Assembly (NCBI RefSeq): GCF_051020765.1
Contig: NW_027469125.1
Span: 248,001-312,000 of the forward strand
Source of the DNA: Lasioglossum baleicum
Taxonomy: Eukaryota; Arthropoda; Insecta; Hymenoptera; Halictidae
DNA length: 64,000 nucleotides
Direction: 5' to 3'
Under the pieces are notes generated by a model, which worked only from the letters and a program-made list of their open reading frames with translations, was not told where the DNA came from and did no database searches. Below, in pieces: positions 40,011 through 50,789 of the stretch. Position 1 is the first letter of the stretch. Every line of letters begins with the position of its first letter. The translations under genes and the position numbers were made by a program.

Positions 40011-40018
40011 TTTTTATA
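40011..40018 (-). promoter_or_regulatory. TATA box for the spliced 39948 gene
   Basis: TATAAAAA on the minus strand, 62 bp before the ATG at 39948. Confidence 0.5.
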
Positions 40019-40178
40019 TGCTGTCTCCCCACCACTCCTTTTACAGATAAGATCAACAAAATGGCCGCATCCCCTCCCCGACTAGTCTACAAAGATTTAC
40101 AATAATCTCCCTACCACTTCGTTCTCCCTACCACTTCCATTTCTTTTACGAGGATAAAAAATGGTGACTCGGTTTTTC

Positions 40179-43100
40179 TTAATTGATGCTATAATGCCCC
40201 CAAGGAAGCGTATCGATCAAATTATTACAAATATATCGCTTATCGTCGTTCGGACTCAATGCTAATTTTACTTCCGACATCGAATACACCTGATGTTGTA
40301 CGGACACTATACGATTACTATTAACCCTCTTTTTTGTATTATTGTGAAGACAATCGATATAGTCTTTGAAACTGATGTCTCGAGCGGTAACGTTTGTTCT
40401 GATGCCTTTGATTTTTTTAGTTTCATCATCACCATGCACGCGAATCGCATACATTTTTGAACGAAGTCCTACAAACTCGGTCATAATTTTACCGCCATTC
40501 TCATCCTTCATCAATCCTAGTTGTTTATTATTCGCAATCGGAATACCGTAAACGTTGTTCGGGTCATAATTACTTGTATCGTATCGATGGATATCACGTT
40601 TCAGCAGCGCATCGTACGCGTCATCGCAAGCGATCTCGTATATCAGGCTGTCCGTGTCCGTGTACAAAATCTTACAATTTTTCTGGAAGTTTGGGTACAT
40701 GTACTCATAATGGAAGCTGTACAAATGAAATATCGATATATCCAATACAGCCATGCCTACGTAGATTGGTTTGTAAAATTTAACGAGCAGCTTTTTCATC
40801 TGAATCGCGACGAAGTCTTCGGAAAACACTGTATAGCTGTGAAAATTTGGTCTAGCTATTAATCGTTCGACGCCGTGTCTACCATTCCATCGAGAAAGTA
40901 ATTTCACGATTGCATGATTTCGAACGTTCTCCATCGTTTTCCCAAACACTGCATTGTTCATTAATTTGAACAAATTCTTGGAAAAATCGTTGGTCGCGTT
41001 GGCGCGTAATTTTGTGTTCAAATCGATGTAGCCATGCAACCATCGCGACTGTCGAAACTCTAGAATTCGATGAATTTTCTTCAATTTCAGATTGTGCTTT
41101 AGACTTTGTTGGAGGTATCGATAATGTACAACGTATCGTTCCTTATCGCGAAGTGTTGCCATCAACTTTCTTTGACTCGAGTCGGTCGCCGTGCCGTGAC
41201 TTGGACAAACCGGAAGATCCGCGTGAGCATCGTGAATTTCGCGTGGATACTCTAAATCCACCTCCAAAATGTATCCTACGGGACTATCGATTGGAATGGA
41301 TTCGACATCGAAATTATCTATGTCCTCCTCCTCCACCCATCGAAAGTCTCTGTACGGTAGAGGTTGCGACATAGCCCAACCGTACAAATTATTCACGTCG
41401 AAATACATTAAGTAGGTGGATGGTTTGCTCGAGTCGTGGCTAGATGAATATTTGTTGTTTGCGCATGCATATCTATGTGAACACTGGCTCAATCCGCCAC
41501 GTATTCCTCGCTCCACACACAAAAGCATGTCGACGTCGGTGAACAACTCCAATTCAATCTTCGTCATTTTCATCATCACGTCCCATGCGAAACCGGGGAG
41601 CGTGTAATAATGTGCCGGATCGAGCTTGTAATTCTCGAGACAGTCATCGCGAAAATTTTCAAAAACATCCGCCAACAACAGGACATCTAATTTTAAATAT
41701 AAATCGCTGTACTGTCCAAGCGTTCGTATAGCGAAACGCGACCAAACCGTATTCGCGTGAAGGTAATCGGCGTCGGATATCTCGCTGCCATTCAACTGAT
41801 TGTAAAATTCTTCGCGCGACGGCAAACATGTATCGTTTAATTTATCATACGATGTCAGATAGTCGTATGGGAACACGCCTTTTCTGGTCAACAGGTTGAA
41901 ATCGTTGTCGGAAAGATATGCAAATTCACCTCGTACGATGCGTAATTTGCTTTTGTCCAAGTATGACGACAGCTTGTCCAGACTCGAGTTCAAGAATTTG
42001 AATGAGTCGATGAAGCGAAATTTCAAAAACTTTGTGTACTTTCGCTCTTTACCCGGCTGTCTCTCGATGGAAACGTTTTTCGTGAAAGAGATATACTTTT
42101 CTTTCGTCAATGGCAACACGTTTATCTGCCCCTCGAACGCGTTTGCTAATTCTTTGATTATGAAATGCGCGTCGTAACCTGATAAATTATGAAAAACCAC
42201 CGGTATCGTGTATGAAGATTGATAGTTCAAATTGCATCCATTATGAGGCGGACCACGATACGCACCCGTGAAATGGCAATGATCATGTACTTTCGTCGCG
42301 TCGGAAGTGTCGAACGGTTTCTCGCAGACATGACAATGTGTGGCCGTATGAAAATTTAACTTTTCCGCTTCAGTTAGCGGATTCATTGGCACCGTTTTAT
42401 CAAATATCGGCTGTAATTTGCAACTCAGCTCGTATAACCTGTTCACGAACCACGCGGCACATCCCTCTTTATCGCGATAATCCTGATACTCGGACAACGA
42501 CTCGTCATAGCGACAATGCATGTAGTATCCTATACTAAACGCGTGGTGTTGTTGATATTGTACGCGTGCCGCACGGTCTTGCCCTTGCTGTTCCCCAGGC
42601 AGCAGCAGGCACTCCAAGTCAGCATAAATAACGAACGGCGCCTGTTCTTTGTTCGTGTAGTTCTTAAACTGTAACCACTTATCTTCTTCCGATATTGGAA
42701 GCTCCAGAGCACAATCGTTCATCCGTTCACAGTCAATCGTATGCATGTTTAATCTCTCCGGCGTGGGAAAATATTGCAAACACCTGTGGGAAGGAAAAAA
42801 TTATGTCTTTTTTGCTTCAAAGAATTTTTAAAAAACACAAAAACGTGTAACTTACCGATCACAAATATACTTGAGATTTTTCTTCTTGCTAAGCTGCGAC
42901 GAAACCAATCGTGACAAATTTCGTATGCATGCGAAATGGCTGTGAGTCTTTGCAGCATTCTGTAGAAACAGCAAGTTTACATGTCTCCTCCGTTTCTCCC
43001 CGGTCAAATGAAGCGTTACACATTTCTTCCGCACCCATTCGAACACGTTCACGGAAACGTCGTTTTCTCGTTCAAATTTCCCAATGTCTTTGAACAGCAT

Positions 43101-43832
43101 GGGTGATTGAAAACCTTCGGTTCGAAGCACCGTTTTGTAGTGTGGATACGATGACAAACGTGATGGATGTGCCTCGGCCGGATAGAGACCCGCCACGACC
43201 GCCCAAAAAAAGCATGCTTCATCCTTGCTGACCACGTTCACGACCGCTCTTTTCAGCTGTATTGTTCGAGGCAAGTAGGTTGCAGCGGCGCAGCCGGCTT
43301 GCAACGGTTGGTAGTTGCTGAAGTTCACGATCAAATGTAGTATCTTCGACAGTGCCCACCCGCTGTCTCGCTCTTGAAACTCTTCCAGCGATGTCAAAAT
43401 CGTCGGTACAACGTCTCTCTGATACCACTGTCGTAGATCGCTTGTCCGAAACAATGCAACGTTTCGCGTGCCGAAACTTTTCACGGAAACCTCGTTGGCG
43501 CGCTGCATGAATTCCGCCTCCAACGATACGTTAGCTTTCAACGATGAATGCGTATTTAAAAATTCCGTAACGCGTCCCGTAATTATTCGTTTCGCGTGCT
43601 GTAAAAATTGTTTCGGATCGATATGTTCGACGTTGATAACGATGCCGGTCGATATGCGATTTTTAAACGCCGACTCAACATTTTCCCAACGAAGCGTCGA
43701 GGCTCTCGCACCCCTGTGATCGTATAAACCTCTACCGGTGTGCGGCGAGGAAATACGTTCATGCAACGCAACGTTCAAAGTTTTCATACGACACATAATC
43801 GATGTTAAACTATGTTTCTTGCCTACATTCAT
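40179..43832 (-). CDS. Maverick protein-primed family B DNA polymerase, two exons
   Basis: Exon 1 is 42856-43832 (ATG at 43832) and exon 2 is 40179-42783. The 72-bp intron has donor GATCG|GTAAGT and acceptor CCCACAG, and the joined codon keeps the frame. The product is close to 1195 residues. Exon 1 encodes an N-terminal region seen in insect Mavericks (KDEACFFWAVVAGLYP) and ends in zinc-finger-like sequence (HFACIRNLSRL). Exon 2 holds exonuclease motifs (FVIYADLECL, FHNLSGYDAHF), polymerase motif A (YFDVNNLYGWAM), motif B (KLMNNAVFGKTMENVRNH) and motif C (YTDTDSLIYE). The role is to copy the element DNA from a protein primer. No frame break is seen. A longer frame upstream at 43841 starts at GTG, not ATG. 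Confidence 0.9.
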
Positions 43833-43974
43833 CTTTCGCACAGGCTAGATAATTCACACAACACTGTAGAGACTCGATGTACGAGCGATGCCATTCGCGA
43901 TACTCGTCCATAGTTTTCACCAGCATTGACATGCGCGTCAAACACTTCAACATTTTTTTCAACGTTTCAGTCAT
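43810..43974 (-). CDS. Small Maverick protein, 54 residues
   Basis: A short frame from ATG 43974 to a TAG at 43810 overlaps the polymerase start by 23 bp. It begins MTETLKKMLKCLTRMSMLVK and ends with cysteines (QCCVNYLACAKDEC). It is helical in outline. The overlap and tight packing are typical of this element, but no family is recognised. Confidence 0.4.
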   Translation of the reverse strand: MTETLKKMLKCLTRMSMLVKTMDEYREWHRSYIESLQCCVNYLACAKDECRQET

Positions 43975-44059
43975 TTTGCTGCCGCACAGTTGTCAACAAA
44001 ATATTTCTTTCAACTTCGATTTGATATCGTTCGTTAAATTTCCAGTTCTCAAAATATAA

Positions 44060-44488
44060 TTACACTTTGCATCCAACGATGCGACGTTCGCCCGTTTCGA
44101 TGATGTCTAATATTGTGGATGGGGATTCAATCACCGGCCATCGCACAACAACTTGACTAAATCTTTTCGTGTAAACGAAACATACGCGACTCGTTGCATC
44201 ATTCCGCATTAAACGTTCCACCAATGTTTTCAGCTCGATAGAGAAATGATCACTCAAGTATGAATTTATGACGTGAGCCCAAGCTAAATTTTTCAACGTT
44301 GGAGCAGTCGTGTCACCTTTTTCCTCCGATACGTTCATTTCACACAATTCCAAACGGATAGTACGTGAAAACCGCCACGTATGGAAAAATGGCTGATCTT
44401 TGAATCTCAACACGACAAACGCTTGCAACGATGGACCGTTTACGAAGACTTCGCGTTCCATCGCGCCCTGTTCTTTTATTCTTGCCAT
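44060..44488 (-). CDS. Maverick right-terminal protein, 142 residues
   Basis: The first ATG is at 44488 (MARIKEQGAMEREVFVNGPS). The promoter and first 28 or so codons lie inside the right terminal repeat, and the same start occurs inverted at 28489-28574 without the remainder. The rest (LRFKDQPFFHTWRFSRTIR and CFVYTKRFSQVVVRWPV) shows no known domain. It could be an early gene driven from the terminal repeat. It is intact on this side only. Confidence 0.55.
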   Translation of the reverse strand: MARIKEQGAMEREVFVNGPSLQAFVVLRFKDQPFFHTWRFSRTIRLELCEMNVSEEKGDTTAPTLKNLAWAHVINSYLSDHFSIELKTLVERLMRNDATSRVCFVYTKRFSQVVVRWPVIESPSTILDIIETGERRIVGCKV

Positions 44489-45175
44489 TCCCACCCCAAC
44501 TACGATAAAAAAGATGGATGAAAATTATTGTAAATGTTACTCTTAATGAATGTTTACGACGGCTGGCTGTATACGACAGCTGGCTGTATGGCGATGACAG
44601 ACGGAAACAGCGACACGGTCCTCTTGCACTACATCGATAAGAGGGGACCGTTGTACGAAAGTAAACAAGACGAACTCGCGAGATTAGACGTTCATCGAAA
44701 TCTCCGCACGTGAGAAAAACCGTTGGTCCTCGACAAATCGATGTTGAGAAAAATTATTGACTGGCCCTCTTACATAAATCTTTCAGAGGGGGCCGTTGTA
44801 TATATTTATGAAATTAAACAAGACGTTCATTGAACTCCGTTCAAATGAGTGTTTTACGATAGCTAGATGGCGATGACTGACATAAACAGTCTTGCATGTA
44901 GAGACGTGAAAACATAAACACGTTCGGACACGTTCGTAATACCTGGAAACTGGTCTCGAATGCAATACCTGGAAACTGCCCCCCCCCATCTTTCAAGATA
45001 TGGGCTGTATTTCCCCCCCCCCTCCCCCAAAAAACATGATGCAATAATTCCATTAAAAATATGACGTAATATATGCTCGTGCAATACCGCTCGGCGGTAC
45101 CGCTCTCCCGTGAAGTGGCGGTACCGCTCTCCCGTGAAGTGAAAAGTGGCTTAGAACCCGCCTATAACATCTACT
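44403..45175. repeat. Maverick right terminal inverted repeat
   Basis: Inverted partner of 27775-28574, 773 bp, with two instead of three 24-bp terminal units. Differences from the left copy are few, mainly poly-C length near 44983-45026 and single bases. Confidence 0.9.
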
Positions 45176-45181
45176 CCAGTT

Positions 45182-45752
45182 ATTAATTTAATAAGTGAGT
45201 CTCGCTTAGTTCTTCTCCCTACATTCCCGCGCTTGCAATACTCTCCTATTCAATTCGCGTTCGTCGCTATCAATTACGAAAGGTCGTGCGCGTCAACGAA
45301 CGCGAGACGGAGGACAACAGCGGGGTATCTCCCGCCAACCGAGGATCACCGACGACGTGATCTTCCCAGGACGAGTGAGGATCATCGTCCTCCCTACGAC
45401 GATCCAGCCTGATTCGACTGCAGCCGTCAACGAGCAACGAAAGCAGTTCGCATAAACGAAGCCTGCCTGTATTCTCTCATCGATCGTCATACTCAACTGT
45501 CCGATAAGTCGCTAAATATTTCCCTGCGAAGATTCGCGCTGTCTCAGTTATCTCTGCTCTCGTCCGCCGCTTGGGCGAATCTACTGTAAGCGTTAAGTAG
45601 AATACGCATGTTCGCGAAAGTCGTGGTTCCCAGTCAGACGTCGGACGTAACGTGCCGCGTGGACAAAAGTTGTATCGCATTTGAGAGCGTCCAGTAAGGG
45701 GAATGGGTCGCGGAACGATAGTTTCGCGAAAGTCAGACTCCGGGACGTAACA
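45182..45752 (+). mobile_element. LTR, right part, split by the Maverick
   Basis: It continues the LTR that begins at 27249: the bases ATTAA after CCAGTT match the uninterrupted copy at 51698. It ends CCGGGACGTAACA and is followed by CTCG. Overlapping ORFs at 45293-45778 are shadows. Confidence 0.6.
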
Positions 45753-46121
45753 CTCGACATTTTCAGCAGTAATTCCATTTATGTGTCTTCGAGTTTTAAA
45801 TACTTTGTTATAGAGAAAAGAAAGAAATTCAAGTTGTAGAAATGGCTCTATTGTTGTTTACTTCTTTTGAGGCATTCAATTTGGTACCTCGTCTCTTATG
45901 CGGAACAGCAATTGTTGTGTATGTACCACTCAGGGTTGCTAATGAAATATTTCACAGTGAAAGCAGATGTTCCGATACTTGTCAAAGTAAACTAACGGAT
46001 CTATAAAAGCATATTTAGAATGACAAACTTTTGATGTTTCATTAACTTTTACCTTTGTTTACCTTTATACGTTTACCTTTTCTTTTCTTTACTTGCCTTA
46101 CGGCTCTGTTAGACACAACTA
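45753..46121. other. AT-rich stretch, no feature seen
   Basis: No ORF, repeat or RNA signature recognised up to the pogo element. Confidence 0.6.
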
Positions 46122-48618
46122 AGGTGAAGTGCCCTATGCCTGGACAGCATATTTTTCTATTTTAAATTTTATCACTTTAAATAAACAAAAATAATTTTTT
46201 TAGATTTTTAACATACAGTTCAGAGTTTGTAAAGTAATTTAAAATAAAAAAATCATTGTTTAGGTTAATATCTTAATTGTATTAACAAGAATAATTCAAA
46301 CCTATAGTGGGACATATTAAATCCAATCTAAGCTAGTACCTGGACAGAAGTAAAGCCTATACCGGGACAAATTCAATTTACGAGTTGATCGAACGAGCAT
46401 AACCTAAAACGTTGGTTGGTTGCGCATGACGAATAAAAGATGCTTTGCGTATTGTATTATTTAACCAAATATATGTTTATATCGTTAACCATTGAAGGTG
46501 CTTCTCGTTATTTACGAACCCACAACATATAATTATGTCTATAACATCGAACTTTATTAAATTTTTAACAAATTACATACAAAAATATTATTCTATTAAA
46601 TTCTATTAAATTCTATTCTCTAATTTTTATTTTTTGTTGTAAAGCAATCACTTCAAGAGACAATACTTCTTTTTCCATATTGTCTAATTGAGTGCATAAT
46701 TTTGTTTTTTCTTCTTTAATTTCATCTCTTTTTGTATCATTAGTTGCTTTAGACCAGCTATTATGTGAGTAGAATTGGGATATAGTGCGACCAATTCCAC
46801 TTGGTTTTCTACACAAAACTTGCATAAAGGCAAGTTAACGTGTGACGCATGGTTATCTACAAACAAAATTACAGGGAATTGATAATTATTTTTCTTCAGC
46901 CAAGGTACAAAAATATTTGCTATAAACTGGAAAAAAGTTTCTGCTGTCATCCAGCCATTATCACTATAGGCTACTCCCCAGCTTTCTGGAATCTTTTCTA
47001 AGATTTCTTTTTTGGGTACATTTTTTAGATCAAACATGATCATTGGAGGTAGAATTACCCCTTCAGCAGATGCTGTAAACAATACTGTTAAGCAGCCCTT
47101 CTCATTGTTTGAAACAATTCTTTTTACTGGTGCACCTTTCTCTGCCAAAACACTACTTTCTTTGGGTACAAGCATGAAAGAGGATTCGTCCAAGTTGAAT
47201 ATTCTTTTAGGATCTGTTAAGGGTATTCCTTTATCTTTCATTTTGCTTTCAACATCATGAAACCAAAGCCTCAAATCACTTTCAGAAACTGACGCTCTTT
47301 TTACAGTAAGATTTTGTGCGATTTGCTTGCTTAGGTTTGTATGTCTCTTCATAAATCCATTAAACCAGCGGTGGCCTGGTCTGTTATTTCTAAAAGGTGT
47401 TTTTCTGTTCTCTGAAGTGATAAATTTTTGAACTTGATCACACACAATATCTTTTGTTACTGGAAATCCCTGCTCGGCACAGTAAATAATCCATTTTTCT
47501 ATGTCATCTTCTTCTGTCTTAGACAGTACAGTTGGTGATCCTTTCTTAGCATCCACAGAACTTAAATTTTTCATTTTTGAATGCAATGTGCTTTTTGGAA
47601 TCTCATACAGGTTAGCAGCTTCCCTGAACGATAATCCACCATCCATTGCATTGAGAGCTTGTATGATGGACTCAACGGAATGAGATTCTTCAATTCTCTT
47701 AAATTTTTATTTTTATTAAATCTTCTACTGTCCTTTAATCCGTCATTTTTAATAATATCCTTAGATTTTATGAAGACTTTTGGCTTGCTGTTACTTTTAA
47801 TTTGTACTCTATCATACTTATTAATTCCGTTTCGACTAGGATCAAGAGTTTTACTTCTAGTGATGGTCATCCTGACATTTTAATTTTTAAAGCAAGTTTA
47901 CAATCTGAAAAACATTTTTTAAAGAATTATACCGACATGAATAATTAATTTTCATTTACTGTTTTAAGAAAACTTGTCATAATACAACTTTTAAGGTTAG
48001 GTAGTAATACGGATAGATTTATGATGTAAACATAAAGTATTATTAACGTCACAACCGGAATACATTTTCTACATACGTTATATATTTTGCAAACAATGCG
48101 TTGATTTTATTTACAAACGCGTGTCCGGCTTCAAGCGTAAGCAAACTGCGTATAACCTTAAAGTGGGACAACTACTGTCATCGCGTCCCAGAATGGAGTA
48201 CTTATATTTGAAAACAGTCCTAATCTTGGACATCTAATATTCGGATTAATAATTATTATTTACGTTAAGTTTGATTGCCAATTTATTTTAAAATATCAAT
48301 ATTATTATGCGTGATAATTACTTTTTGTCCGAGGGCTTAAATTATATCTTTTTTTCTAACAAAAGTTCGAACTATAAATGCACATGATTCGCATGTAAAT
48401 AGACTATTTTGTATACTGTTTTCAGATGAACTTTGAATTTATTTTTAAATATCAATTGATGTCATAATGAAATAATATTCACACCTACTTGTAGCTAAGA
48501 GGCCTCAGAATATATAATATAATTATTTAATCTCTTAATTACTGATTTTACTATGAAAATTTAATTGTCCAGATTTAGGTATCACTTTTGGACTGTCCAG
48601 ACTTAGGGCACTTCACCT
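46122..48618 (-). mobile_element. pogo/Tigger-type DNA transposon, 2.5 kb, defective
   Basis: The inverted ends AGGTGAAGTGCCCTATGCCT (46122) and AGGTGAAGTGCCCTAAGTCT (from 48618) are flanked by TA on both sides (46120-46121 and 48619-48620). The TIR is about 25 bp with few mismatches. The single gene reads on the minus strand. TA targets and CENP-B-like protein place it in the pogo/Tigger group. Confidence 0.85.
46613..47870 (-). pseudogene. pogo-like DDE transposase, frameshifted and internally deleted
   Basis: The N-terminal 47571-47870 frame starts at ATG with MTITRSKTLDPSRNGINKYD; the frame changes near 47650. The main frame 46684-47646 carries a Psq/CENP-B helix-turn-helix (GLSFREAANLYEIPKSTLH), then IFNLDESSF with the first catalytic Asp and LFVDNHASHVNLPLCKF with the second. 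After VALYPNSTHI the usual LQPLD segment with the third catalytic residue is missing: the sequence jumps to a C-terminal tail read in another frame (WSKATNDTKRDEIKEEKTK, ending at 46613). So an internal deletion near 46755 removes the catalytic end. The enzyme is dead. Confidence 0.85.
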
Positions 48619-48756
48619 TACTACTTGGTGTATTTTACCTTAAAATACTTTTTAAATATTTCAATATTGCTTTTAAAAGAATTCTACAAAAATATTCTTG
48701 ACTAGTGTGAAGTTAGATATAAAAAAGGAAGAGAATTGATGAAATAAAAAAAATAG

Positions 48757-48959
48757 ACCTACGACGGGCGCGAACCTAGTATAGGCAGGTCCACAATCGA
48801 ACGCCTAACGCACTGAGCCAACTGAACTGTTGGAAACGTGATTGATATTTCTAGATGTAATGTTTATACTATAGAAATATTAATTAAGTTGATTTCATTT
48901 TTTAATTACTTCTGTAGAATGCTCAAGGTTTATCAGAGCCTGATAGACTTACAGAATAA
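48757..48959 (-). repeat. 203-bp inverted repeat with tRNA-like promoter, left copy
   Basis: Inverted partner of 50314-50516, same length and about 97 percent identical. On the minus strand it ends with a tRNA-like segment, followed outside by a T-run (48742-48756). Confidence 0.85.
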
Positions 48960-49512
48960 ATAGAACGTAACAATTTTAAGGTTAGCTTAGTTCTTCGCAG
49001 AAAAAACGTCGAAAAAATCGGTTTTTATTTTTTTTAACAACGGCGCACCAAACCGAAAAATTTGAAAAAATTCATGAACAATACTTATAACAATATACTG
49101 CTACTGTAAAAATATAAAAGTGGACACTCTAGAACTTCCATGTGAAATCTGTATTTTTTCGATTTTTTTGAGGTTTTTGATTTTTTACAAGCAGGATTTC
49201 CATTTAAAAAATCTGAAACTAATTGCAAAATATGTATTTGGGTTCTTGACATGTGTCAGATTTTTTTCAGAATTTCTAAACGTCATTAACTAGGGAAAAT
49301 AGGCCAAAAACTGATTTTTCGATTTTACCCCATAACTACCCTCCCGATCGAGATACAGGGTTGAAATTTTGCACAGTATGTTTTTTCTTGTGGTGCTCTA
49401 TCGAATGGCACATCGTCGATAAAATTCGGTTCAAGGGCATTTTTGACTATCTTATCCGGCTATACCCTTTTGCAACGTGGCCGTTATTCCGACGCGTTTG
49501 TTTTCGCACCAG
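48960..49512 (-). other. AT-rich sequence beside primer site, no gene seen
   Basis: It would be the start of the internal region of the minus-strand retroelement whose primer-binding site lies at 49513-49530. No ORF is convincing, and it may be chimeric. Confidence 0.4.
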
Positions 49513-49530
49513 GTCCCTGTTCGGGCGCCA
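49513..49530 (-). other. Retroelement primer-binding site (lysine-tRNA type)
   Basis: On the minus strand TGGCGCCCGAACAGGGAC follows directly after an LTR end CCGTTACA. It matches the 3' end complement of tRNA-Lys used by many retroviruses and Gypsy-like elements. The same 18 bases occur at 54031. Confidence 0.8.
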
Positions 49531-50313
49531 TGTAACGGTTCTGCTTCCGATGGAGATGTTGTCGCGGTGTCATATCCTCTCGTGCTGAAATAGCTCGTCG
49601 CGCCGGGTTCGTTTATCGGCGACAGAATCGGCGGAAGCTGAAAATAGACGAGGTGCGCGGGACGCGAAATAACGACGACGTGTATCTGTATTTCCGGGCC
49701 TCGCTGTTCGTACGTTCGCGGAACCGTGTGTCTCGTAAACCGTATTACTGTTCCGTGCTTCTAAGGGTGATCCTTGCGGGATCGTTCATCGCGACGCGAC
49801 GCGTGTTCGCGGACCTGGTGCTTGTACCGGCGACTGGATTCGGACAGGAGTGGTCGGGAAACCCGGCCACAAGTCGGGAAATTCCCCGTGGCTGTTCTAC
49901 GGTAAATGAAGAGGTAGCTGCCCCTTCATTTAGTCGTCTCCGATAGCTGTCGGAGTTCTCGGGATGCTGCCCGAGAGGTTTGTTCAGGATGCTGCCCGAA
50001 CGGCAGAGAAGGATGCTGCCCTCTCTGCTTGGCGTGTATGCTGTCACGCCGGTGGGAACTGCCGATGTCGAGGAGTCCGATGCTGCGGACAACTCGACGT
50101 CGAGAGCGTGGGAAATAAGAAGTAGTAGTGGGCAGGATGCTGCCCAGGCTGGAAAAGAGACCCGTGCCTCGTTTGCATCGCCTTTTATAGGCGGAGGTTG
50201 GTGGTGGGGATAACGGATGTGTGACGTCGAGTTTCCGTATCCGTTAAGATGGCGGAACCTCGACGTCCGTTTCCCGCCGAATGTGTCTCGGAGCGCGGGA
50301 TTGTACGTAGTGA
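49531..50313 (-). mobile_element. Minus-strand LTR fragment carrying a hairpin array
   Basis: The LTR end lies at 49531, next to the primer site. The sequence is GC-rich with no sense ORF. The other end is not defined; it runs into the inverted repeat at 50314. Inverted pairs TAACGGAT/ATCCGTTA and GACGTCGAG/CTCGACGTC occur at 50211-50275. It shares its start with the fragment at 11648. Confidence 0.5.
49904..50146 (-). ncRNA. Array of eight stem-loops with near-invariant hexaloop
   Basis: Hairpins on the plus strand: 49904-49931, 49938-49955, 49957-49976, 49982-50001, 50003-50028, 50031-50050, 50067-50098 and 50129-50146. Loops are TAGCTG in the first two and ATGCTG in the others. Stems differ completely from one another but pair within themselves, for example CTCCGA with TCGGAG and TCTCGGG with CCCGAGA. 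Three plus-strand A/C mismatches, always third from the loop, become G/U pairs on the minus strand. So the minus-strand RNA, which is the retroelement sense, folds best. The function is unknown; a structured leader or protein-binding array is inference. Confidence 0.6.
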
Positions 50314-50516
50314 TTATTCTGTAAGTCTATCAGGCTCTGATAAACCTTGAGCATTCTACAGAAGTAATTAAAAAATGAAATCAACTTAATTAATATTTCT
50401 ACAGTATAAACATTACATCTAGAAATATCAATCACGTTTCCAACAGTTCAGTTGGCTCAGTGCGTTAGGCGTTCGATTGTGGACCGGCCTATACTAGGTT
50501 CGCGCCCGTCGTAGGT
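50314..50516 (+). repeat. 203-bp inverted repeat with tRNA-like promoter, right copy
   Basis: Inverted partner of 48757-48959. The last 75 bp form a tRNA-like segment. A T-run (50522-50529) follows, as outside the left copy. Confidence 0.85.
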
Positions 50517-50529
50517 ATACATTTTTTTT
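50440..50529 (+). ncRNA. tRNA-derived sequence with A box, B box and T-run (pseudo-tRNA or SINE-like)
   Basis: An A-box-like TGGCTCAGTGCG at 50453-50464 and a B-box-like GGTTCGCGCCC at 50497-50507 (one mismatch to consensus each) are 32 bp apart, followed by TTTTTTTT. A stretch GATTGTGGA resembles a His-type anticodon loop. The T stem does not close properly and no acceptor stem is evident, so it is not a functional tRNA. It may still be transcribed by RNA polymerase III. Confidence 0.45.
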
Positions 50530-50789
50530 ACTTGATTAATTCTTTTTTTTATGTCTAACTATATAATAATCAATGGTGTGTTTGTAGATTTCTTTTAGAA
50601 GCAATATCTACATATTCAAAAAAAATATTTTAAGGTGAAATTCGCAAAAAAATTATAATACATAGATTGTGCGGATCTTAATGATCTCAGTTTCATTTTA
50701 TCGTGTTTTCTGTAAAGCATATTTTATTTTATCGATGAATTGAAAGATTTATTTATGTTGAAAATTGGAGGAACTTCTGGCAGTACTCG

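Larger units (their letters stand above)
27775..45175. mobile_element. Maverick/Polinton (adintovirus-like) element, 17.4 kb
   Basis: The termini are AGTAGATGTTATAGGCGGG and its complement. CCAGTT is duplicated outside both (27769-27774 and 45176-45181), the 6-bp target duplication expected for Polintons. Inside are the hallmark genes: protein-primed family B DNA polymerase, retrovirus-type integrase, packaging ATPase, adenain-type protease, double-jelly-roll major capsid and penton. Further genes include a BIR protein, a phospholipase A2-like domain and DUF8207. Several genes are spliced. At least two reading frames are broken, so this copy is probably not autonomous. Confidence 0.95.

Noticed and set aside
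50440..50516. Functional tRNA-His gene
   Set aside because: The T stem and acceptor stem do not pair, so only a tRNA-derived sequence is supported.
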